Positions 59,401 to 64,000 of a stretch of 64,000 nt of DNA are shown here, one piece after another (the stretch's first letter is position 1; each line of letters begins with the position of its first letter). Below the pieces are notes generated by a model, which saw only the letters and a program-made list of their open reading frames with translations, did not search any database and had not been told where the DNA came from. Source of the DNA: Oscillospiraceae bacterium (GTDB lineage: Bacteria; Bacillota; Clostridia; Oscillospirales; Ruminococcaceae); NCBI GenBank assembly GCA_900768995.1, contig CAAGEZ010000039.1:75166-139165 (forward strand), written 5' to 3'. The translations under genes were made by a program, and so were the position numbers.

Positions 59401-60424
59401 TATAATTGTCATAAGCATCTTTATTTGCTAAGTACACATCTCTGCAGTGACACGCAATAGCTCCCAATTCAAATGGTATCTGCTTCATAATATCATTGTA
59501 CTCTCTGTGTGGTATCTTATTTCCCGTTGGCGTTACATCAATAAGTCTTCGTATCAGACCCGATTTTGCGTCCGTGATTTTTACAGGCTTGTTGGTTCCC
59601 ATAAACAAGAAACTTTTGAATCTGTTTGAGTATGCAGACCTGAACTTCTCATTGACCGTCATCAGCTCATGGGAAACCAGACTGTTGAGTCTGGTATTAT
59701 CTTCTATCCTTGATAAATCACCGTCGTGCTGAATAGCTACCAGCGGATTGGTCTTGAATGCTTCGAGCGCAAATACATTGCTGCTCTGACCAAGTGCCTT
59801 TGCATCAAATACCGAATAATATCCGTCAAAAAGCTGCTGAATAATATTAAGGACTGTTGATTTACCTGTGCCCATTGAACCATAGAGCACCAGAAACTTC
59901 TGAAGCTTTTTAGAGTCACCTGTAACAATGCTGCCAATAGCCCATTCTATTTTCCGGCGCTCATCAGGGGAATATAATACTGACATCAGTTTGTCGTATG
60001 CACTGATATCTCCCGGTTCAAGCGGATATTCGAGCCTTTTTGACGCATAATCCTTCTTCTGACTCTCAGTATTAGAAAATATAAGTTTTTCATCGAGCAT
60101 TCGGAAATCATCACGCATCTGTTTCTGGCAATACTTATGCCAAATATCAATCATACCTGATTCTGCGTCCCACATATGCAGGATTTTTACGCTGCCGTCA
60201 AACGAGTTCTTGTGCTGCTCGGCGTAAGCGTCAAGCTCACGGTCAATAAGCTGCAACGCTGTCTGTTCATCAGTGGACCATAAACCTTTATCCTCATTCC
60301 ATATTGAATAGAAATCGCCTCCTCGAATCATCAGATCAGTAGGCTTTTTGATGAGAAACTTCGGATATATCTCTATCGTTCCACGTTTATTGGAACGTGT
60401 TGAGACCATCAGAAAATCAAGCAT
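56453..60424 (-). CDS. SF3 helicase - AEP primase - family B DNA polymerase fusion
   Basis: 1,323 aa. Residues about 130-330 are an SF3/D5-type helicase: Walker A GSMGTGKST (182-190), Walker B near 230, sensor FMGTNKP, Arg finger GLIRRL. Residues about 495-570 are an AEP primase-polymerase-like core: VIDFDIPD, SKSGQGIHLHYIY, IEIKVF. From about 690 is a family B polymerase: exonuclease motifs FYDVEVFPN, GFNNRRYDN and YCVNDVVATE, then motif A DGTSMHPHSA (970-979), motif B KTAINSVYG and motif C KTDSIKI (1,095-1,101). ATG 60,424 follows AAAGGA by 9 nt. One chain could unwind, prime and copy the phage DNA. Confidence 0.87.
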   Translation of the reverse strand: MLDFLMVSTRSNKRGTIEIYPKFLIKKPTDLMIRGGDFYSIWNEDKGLWSTDEQTALQLIDRELDAYAEQHKNSFDGSVKILHMWDAESGMIDIWHKYCQKQMRDDFRMLDEKLIFSNTESQKKDYASKRLEYPLEPGDISAYDKLMSVLYSPDERRKIEWAIGSIVTGDSKKLQKFLVLYGSMGTGKSTVLNIIQQLFDGYYSVFDAKALGQSSNVFALEAFKTNPLVAIQHDGDLSRIEDNTRLNSLVSHELMTVNEKFRSAYSNRFKSFLFMGTNKPVKITDAKSGLIRRLIDVTPTGNKIPHREYNDIMKQIPFELGAIACHCRDVYLANKDAYDNYIPLSMMGASNDFFNFIEDGYYTFSKEGGVTLKVAWERYKTYCDDAKVSYPYSLRPFKEELKNYFREFKERAVLEDGTRVRNWYSGFREDKFEYEPVKKVETGVRNEFTHTESLFDIFCKDCFAQYATEKETPQTKWTNVKTTLKDIDSTKLHYVKVPENHIVIDFDIPDENGNKCLERNLEAAAKFPPTYGELSKSGQGIHLHYIYTGDVSKLSRVYDDHIEIKVFTGNSSLRRKLSKCNDKSIATINSGLPLKGEKMVSKDVIKSEKGLRDMINRNLKKEFHPGTKPSIDFIYDILEDAYERGMKYDVSNMYNKVYTFAVNSTHQSDYCIKKVMQMKWKSDDCSEPVDADSSTIIFYDVEVFPNLFVLCWKARGNTTIKMVNPSSEQVEELCRYRLVGFNNRRYDNHILYARLMGYTNEQLYNLSQSIIAGDSNVFFGEAYNLSYTDIYDFASAGNKKSLKKLEIEMGIHHQELGLPWDKPVPEELWEKVADYCVNDVVATEAAFDYLKADFTARQILADIAGGTVNDTTNSLTTKIIFGKNRNPQSEFCYRNLAEPVHHLDDEVLTFLNDKFPKMMEEPHGEAKSLLPYFPGYEYKFGKSTYMGEVVGEGGYVHAKPGIYYNVALLDGTSMHPHSALTECLFGPKFTRAFHDIVYGRVHIKHEAWSVVNTMLDGKLAPYIEKVIAGEMKSKDLANALKTAINSVYGLTAAKFDNPFRDKRNADNIVAKRGALFMINLKHEVQKRGFTVAHIKTDSIKIPNATPEIIQFVMDYGNRYGYSFEHEATYKKMCLVNDAVYIAQYDGNEVHKFKLSTGEEIETDWTATGKQFAVPYVFKTLFCKEPIIFEDLCETFSVSKGDLYLDMNEKLSDVSDLEKKQDKLRQTEIDKGHNLIFVGRVGQFCPIKTGKGGGVLYRVSDGKNYAAAGTSGYRWLESEMVKALNKQIDIDKSFYQKLVDDAAAAIEKYGNADIFCDPSCDMPP

Positions 60425-60611
60425 TCTCATCATTCCTTTCTGCTCTTAATTTTTCGATTATAGTATCTCTTTCGCAAATATCAAGGTGATTCTTCACACA
60501 CATCATCAGAAGCACGCCACAGCATATTGTAAGAGCTTTCACATCTCTGTTGAGTTTTGTTATTCTGTTTGCTTCCGCTGCTACAAAAATATAATTGTTT
60601 ATTCCCATCAT
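60417..60611 (-). CDS. Small hypothetical protein, about 64 aa
   Basis: A run of three ATGs after AAAGGA makes the exact start unsure (60,611 chosen). One hydrophobic stretch (ALTICCGVLLMMCV) and a charged C-terminus. It overlaps the start of the replication fusion by 8 nt, so the two are translationally linked. Not recognised. Confidence 0.5.
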   Translation of the reverse strand: MMGINNYIFVAAEANRITKLNRDVKALTICCGVLLMMCVKNHLDICERDTIIEKLRAERNDENA

Positions 60612-60641
60612 CATCACTTCCTTTCACCAAACGCTAATTTT

Positions 60642-61526
60642 TCATATAGATATTCCGGTAATAGCAGCAAATATCTTGGCATCAAAATTTGGGATAGCCT
60701 TTACCGCCTCTCTTTCCTTGTCATCAAGGCGATCCCACATCATCTTGCATGCAGTTTTGAAATCAACAGTTTTCAGATAGCCTCCTGTTGTCTCATGTTC
60801 AGGGTGCGCTGCCTTTTCCTCAATTGTCATATTTTCGGTATATATCCACCAAGAATTTTCATAATTCCAGTTCAGTATCTGAATACCTGCAAGATCACAA
60901 ATATCATCTCGCTGCATATTTGTGGGCTGATTGAACATATAAATCGGCTGCTGTTCGCTGTTGAAAAATCCCGTACTGAAATTAGTGCTGTTCCAGTCGC
61001 CTGTGTTGCAGTCGCCTGTGTTGCAGTTGCCTGTGTTGCGGTTGCCTGTGTTGCAGTCGCCTGTGTTGCAGTCGCCTGTGTTGCGGTTGCCTGTGTTGCG
61101 GTCGCCTGTGTTCCAGTTGCCTGTGTTGCGGTTGCCTGTGTTGCGGTCGCCTGTGTTGCGGTCGCCTGTGTTGCGGTCGCCTGTGTTGCGGTCGCCTGTG
61201 TTGCACAATCCCGTACAGTCGCTGCCATTATTAACGATAGTCAGCAGCTCCGGCCATTCAATTTCACGAACTATCTTTATTTTGTCAGTCACTGATTTAT
61301 CGCCTTGAGTTTCCACAAGTCCAACAGCTTCAACTTCTGCAACCTTATTATCACTGTTAAAATCATAATAATTGAAGCAGTCGCTCGCTTTACGGCAAAA
61401 ATGGAAGCCTCTTCCACACATTTCAATATTACCGTTGTGTGTAAATGTTTCGCCAACTTTATACTGGAATCCTCTGCAAGTCCAGTCCGGATTGAAAACC
61501 TTATAACCTTTAATTATTTTTTCCAT
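60642..61526 (-). CDS. DUF7666-like protein with NTG pentapeptide repeats
   Basis: 294 aa. The N-terminal 85 residues (YKVFNPDWTCRGFQYKVGE, CGRGFHFCRK) resemble DUF7666. Then about 17 pentapeptides of the form NTG[DN][RCW] follow, predicted to coil into a right-handed beta-helix of the pentapeptide_2 (xNxGx) type. A C-terminal helical part contains HPEHETTGGYLKT. Such square helices can mimic DNA, but the role of this one is unknown. It is the phage's only long repeat protein. Confidence 0.75.
   Translation of the reverse strand: MEKIIKGYKVFNPDWTCRGFQYKVGETFTHNGNIEMCGRGFHFCRKASDCFNYYDFNSDNKVAEVEAVGLVETQGDKSVTDKIKIVREIEWPELLTIVNNGSDCTGLCNTGDRNTGDRNTGDRNTGDRNTGNRNTGNWNTGDRNTGNRNTGDCNTGDCNTGNRNTGNCNTGDCNTGDWNSTNFSTGFFNSEQQPIYMFNQPTNMQRDDICDLAGIQILNWNYENSWWIYTENMTIEEKAAHPEHETTGGYLKTVDFKTACKMMWDRLDDKEREAVKAIPNFDAKIFAAITGISI
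60991..61200 (-). repeat. Fourteen tandem 15-bp repeats coding for NTG pentapeptides
   Basis: Exactly 210 bp, 14 units of 15 bp, each ending GCCTGTG on the plus strand, with variation limited mostly to one or two bases per unit. Fixed unit length in multiples of three keeps the frame. Copy number could change by slippage without frameshift. Confidence 0.85.
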
Positions 61527-61563
61527 AAAAATTCTCCCTTCAAAAATTGCTGTTCAATCAGCA

Positions 61564-62109
61564 TTACTGATTAATAATATTATCGAGATACCACATCATT
61601 TGATACCATATCTCAGTCTGCCTCATATCGTGCCGATAGTTTGGAACTGTGAATAATCCACCTCTTCCGTCACGGGCATATCTTCTTTCCAAAAAAGCAA
61701 ATATAATTTCATTTACCTTTTGAGAATCATAGCGTATGTTTGTCATACCATCAAGACCAAGATTACGTATCATATCCCAAAACCAACGCTCATATCGTGA
61801 GCCCTCATCCAGGTCTATCATAATATTTTCCTCGATACGCATTGCGAGTGCAATGAGCATTTCAAGAACAGAACATGGTTTTGTATCAAGCTCAGATGTG
61901 ATTACCGCAGGTTCAATATCGTTACACAGACCAAAGCGATACCGAAGCTCAATACCGTCTTCAAATCGGTTGCCGTCCAGTGGAATTATGTATGTAAACT
62001 CAGTGTCGTGCAGATGCTTCAGCAATTTATTATACTGACCACTTGTACTGCCTTGCACCAGTGCACACAGCCAATCAAAATATAACTGGTTAATGTTCGT
62101 ACATATCAC
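61564..62109 (-). CDS. Conserved hypothetical protein, 181 aa
   Basis: Soluble, helical, with FEDGIELRYRFGLCNDI near the middle and RDGRGGLFTVPNY, QTEIWYQMMWYLDNII at the end. The pattern occurs in other phages and mobile elements of Clostridia, without known function. It overlaps the next upstream gene by 4 nt. Confidence 0.6.
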   Translation of the reverse strand: MICTNINQLYFDWLCALVQGSTSGQYNKLLKHLHDTEFTYIIPLDGNRFEDGIELRYRFGLCNDIEPAVITSELDTKPCSVLEMLIALAMRIEENIMIDLDEGSRYERWFWDMIRNLGLDGMTNIRYDSQKVNEIIFAFLERRYARDGRGGLFTVPNYRHDMRQTEIWYQMMWYLDNIINQ

Positions 62110-62609
62110 TCCTTAAGATACGGCTTCTCCTCAAGTATCTGAGCATACTGCCTCTCATCAATAAGCACCTCATAATCACACTTGAGCTTGTCATTCCGTA
62201 CAAATACAGAATCGTCTTCATACTCGCCGAAATGGTCAAGCGATTCCTTTCCGATAACCTCGTCGACATCTTCAATAGGTTTGTCTGCATCATCAGCAAC
62301 AACCCCGTCAGAATACAATGTCAGAGAAATAGTATCATAGTCCTCTATCTCCCCAAATTCTTCAGGAGTTATGATATGAGGACAATCCGCATCAGCATTC
62401 TCATTCATATCGGATTTCTCGGCCGAAGTTGTCATCTCGTTTTCTGTATGTAGAAATGAAGTAATATCTTTATGAATGTCATCAGCAAATCTTTCTAACG
62501 ATTCTTCATTACGTCTTTTTACCTCATCAACACATCTATGTGTAACCGGTATGCATACCAGCATCCCCACTGCTACACCACTCAGAAATATAATCACTTT
62601 GTCATTCAT
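62106..62609 (-). CDS. Membrane-anchored acidic protein, 167 aa
   Basis: An N-terminal membrane segment (VIIFLSGVAVGMLVCIPV) is followed by a long acidic, Asp/Glu-rich soluble part. Its ATG overlaps the TGA of the 52-aa gene (ATGAATGA type). Not recognised. Confidence 0.6.
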   Translation of the reverse strand: MNDKVIIFLSGVAVGMLVCIPVTHRCVDEVKRRNEESLERFADDIHKDITSFLHTENEMTTSAEKSDMNENADADCPHIITPEEFGEIEDYDTISLTLYSDGVVADDADKPIEDVDEVIGKESLDHFGEYEDDSVFVRNDKLKCDYEVLIDERQYAQILEEKPYLKE

Positions 62610-62760
62610 ATGTATTCTCCTCTTCCTGTAAAGTCATAGCTGTAAGTGCAAGCCCACCAAAAAGCAGGGACACACTGATAAGTATGCCCCCGACAATATG
62701 ACGCTTACGCTTTGTAGCCATTGTGAGATCAAGCATCTCAATAAGTGCTTCTATGTCCAT
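62602..62760 (-). CDS. 52-aa single-span membrane protein
   Basis: ATG 62,760 follows GGAGGTAAGATAA. An N-terminal helix with RKR is followed by one membrane segment (IVGGILISVSLLFGGLALT). It overlaps the 39-aa gene upstream and the 167-aa gene downstream. Confidence 0.62.
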   Translation of the reverse strand: MDIEALIEMLDLTMATKRKRHIVGGILISVSLLFGGLALTAMTLQEEENTYE

Positions 62761-62857
62761 TTATCTTACCTCCGGAAAGAACCGCAAGACCTGTTACAAA
62801 ACATATACCCGACATAGCAGCAAATGCATATGAAAATATAACATTCAAGTTACTCAT
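62738..62857 (-). CDS. 39-aa membrane protein
   Basis: ATG 62,857 follows AAGGAGG. Nearly the whole chain is hydrophobic (VIFSYAFAAMSGICFVTGLA), with a short polar end. It overlaps the next gene by 23 nt, in another frame. The good ribosome site makes it likely to be real. Confidence 0.58.
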   Translation of the reverse strand: MSNLNVIFSYAFAAMSGICFVTGLAVLSGGKINGHRSTY

Positions 62858-62905
62858 AATAAGCCTCCTTATTCAGTCAAACAAACGAATTTTTCAGGAT
62901 AATCA

Positions 62906-62942
62906 AAAATATCACGGTATGGATTTCCTGAACCCATACCGT
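62906..62942 (-). terminator. Hairpin after the DUF6353 gene
   Basis: A 9-bp stem ACGGTATGG/CCATACCGT (62,914-62,922 with 62,934-62,942), followed on the minus strand by GATATTTTTG. The T run is short, so termination may be partial. Confidence 0.6.
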
Positions 62943-62955
62943 TTAAACCATCTCT

Positions 62956-63873
62956 TCAGAGCATTCTTTCCCAGATATTCCCGTCTACATTGAAGTCAAG
63001 GAGAATAGAACGCTCATAGCCGTTTACAAAGTCGTGAGCAGCCTGGGAATGCAGATTGAATATGCCAAAATCAACATAATTATCACAATCAGGGTCGTGT
63101 TCATCATAGACCCAGCCTATGACCTGTCCTGCCTTAGTAGGTTCAAAACCGAGTTCCTTGTAAACGTCATTAAGGAAGAGCATGCCCTCTGCTCTAAGTC
63201 TGTCGTTACAGTGAGCCTGCACACCCTTGAGGAACATCAGATTGTATTCCGGGTCTTTTTTCCAGTTATCGTTAAACTCGTCAAATATCTTTGCATAATC
63301 GGAAATCTCGTTCGGGTCAACAACGTCAATAGTCTTCTTGACCTTCTTTTCCTTGCCGTTCTCATCGGTAACAGTCTCTTCGATTTCAACAGCCTTGATG
63401 TTGTGGTGTATCTGTCTCTCGACCTCTTCACCGAATCTGTCGATCACACGTTCACGATACTGCTTGAAGCTTGTGTCGATAGTGGCATACGCCGCAGCAA
63501 GAGCTGCATTTCTCTTTCTGAGAATATCATTTGATGCGAGAATACTTGTTATAGAAAGGCAGCCAAGAACAACAGCGGGGCCATAAAGCTTACAAAGCTG
63601 AACACCGGTCTGTAAATATATCAGAGCCGTGTCCTTCTTAGAGTCCTCAAGAGAATATTCCTCAGACTCGGTCTCGATAGCATTATGTACTGCATCAAGC
63701 TTAGACCTTGACTCGTCTATAACAGTATCGAGCTTGGTCGTAGCCTTGCAAGCCATAACAGCGGCAGCTACACAGCCGACAACACCTGCGATTACCATAA
63801 TCTCAGGGCTGTGCTTTTTTACAGACATACCAGCTCTTTTTGCAAATGTTTTAATGTCATTAAGAACGTTCAT
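62956..63873 (-). CDS. DUF6353 family phage protein
   Basis: 305 aa. Two hydrophobic segments near the N-terminus (IMVIAGVVGCVAAAVMAC and LYGPAVVLGCLSITSILA), then a charged helical region (RFGEEVERQIHHNIKAVEIE) and a globular C-terminus (GQVIGWVYDEHDPDC, NYVDFGIFN). This family is common in temperate phages of gut Firmicutes; function unknown. No good ribosome site lies at the usual distance, so the start at ATG 63,873 is less sure. It is the first minus-strand gene left of a divergent region. Confidence 0.7.
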   Translation of the reverse strand: MNVLNDIKTFAKRAGMSVKKHSPEIMVIAGVVGCVAAAVMACKATTKLDTVIDESRSKLDAVHNAIETESEEYSLEDSKKDTALIYLQTGVQLCKLYGPAVVLGCLSITSILASNDILRKRNAALAAAYATIDTSFKQYRERVIDRFGEEVERQIHHNIKAVEIEETVTDENGKEKKVKKTIDVVDPNEISDYAKIFDEFNDNWKKDPEYNLMFLKGVQAHCNDRLRAEGMLFLNDVYKELGFEPTKAGQVIGWVYDEHDPDCDNYVDFGIFNLHSQAAHDFVNGYERSILLDFNVDGNIWERML

Positions 63874-63988
63874 AAATATAACTTGTATGATAAAGTAAAG
63901 CCTAAATCATACTACTCCTTTCACAATTTATGGTATAATAAAAACAGGTGCTGTGGACTTTTAATTTTTTCTGTAGCAAGACTACTAT

Positions 63989-64000
63989 AAGGAGTGTAAA
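63989..64000 (+). promoter_or_regulatory. Ribosome site of a plus-strand gene starting past the edge
   Basis: AAGGAG (63,989-63,994) ends 6 nt before the window edge on the plus strand, with no ATG yet. TATAAT at 63,934-63,939 could be its -10 element, without a good -35. A divergent gene, possibly a regulator, should begin just beyond 64,000. Confidence 0.45.

Larger units (their letters stand above)
18176..64000. mobile_element. Temperate siphovirus prophage (right end outside window)
   Basis: From the attL junction to the window edge the genes form phage modules. Functionally right to left they are replication, packaging, head, tail and lysis. No integrase or repressor is in the window, so they should lie further right. 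Head and tail genes (HK97-type capsid fold, portal, TerL, tape measure) identify a long-tailed siphovirus. At least 45.8 kb are present, with lower GC than the host part. Confidence 0.95.

Noticed and set aside
60991..61200. Tandem short repeats that could look like a CRISPR array
   Set aside because: Units are 15 bp without spacers and code for NTG pentapeptides in frame.

Overview
The window is the chromosome of a low-to-mid GC Gram-positive bacterium, most likely a gut Ruminococcus-like Clostridia (Oscillospirales). This is inferred from gene content (lon-ysxC-lysA, obg-mrnC, C39-like wall-associated protein), strong AGGAGG ribosome sites, sigma-A promoters and the type of prophage. About the first 18.18 kb is host DNA; the remaining 45.8 kb is one siphovirus prophage that runs off the right edge.

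Host part (1-18,180). A GH2 beta-galactosidase (minus, cut by the left edge) is divergent from a secreted or anchored C39-type cysteine peptidase. Then come a doubly frameshifted remnant, an aldo/keto reductase, a membrane diguanylate-cyclase-like protein with a degraded active-site loop, a DUF4240 protein, lysA, ysxC and lon (all minus). A 608-bp gap holds the lon promoter, a structured leader and a MITE-like element. Next, on the plus strand, are a lone SUKH immunity-type protein, obg, a small unknown, mrnC (apparent ATA start), a metallo-beta-lactamase-fold protein with a degraded metal site, and yebC; a MATE exporter follows on minus. The host part ends in a radical-SAM gene cut after its CxxxCxxC cluster motif, which is the prophage attachment site.

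Prophage (about 18,176 to the end). Nearly everything is on the minus strand, so the functional order runs right to left: small membrane proteins and a DUF6353 protein, replication and nucleotide genes (a 1,323-aa SF3 helicase/AEP primase/family B polymerase fusion, a Cys-rich mini-protein, an SSB-like protein, an SF2 helicase, MazG-like, HD and ThyX-like proteins), an iteron-rich non-coding block, VRR-NUC and RecB/Cas4-like nucleases, and a 910-aa protein with the DFDGD signature of double-psi-barrel RNA polymerases (YonO/QDE-1 type). Then come a structured gap that may be the packaging site, a TerS-like gene, HNH, a group of small cargo-like genes, TerL, portal, a protease-capsid fusion with strong internal start sites, the tail genes, a 1,990-aa tape measure protein, tail tip, fibre and lysis genes.

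The most unusual feature is a shared N-terminal tag (HHGIxGQxWG followed by RRYQNxDGSLT) on four otherwise unrelated proteins between packaging and head genes; one carries a papain-like toxin domain. A related HYG-type start is found on the RNA polymerase-like protein. I propose, as inference, that these are proteins loaded into the capsid and injected. Five copies of a fixed 30-nt intergenic motif lie in the same region and could be phage-specific promoters. Two genes lie on the opposite strand (EcsC-family protein, 65-aa protein), and one small minus-strand gene has a consensus sigma-A promoter; these are likely lysogenic 'moron' genes. I saw no tRNA, rRNA or CRISPR array.
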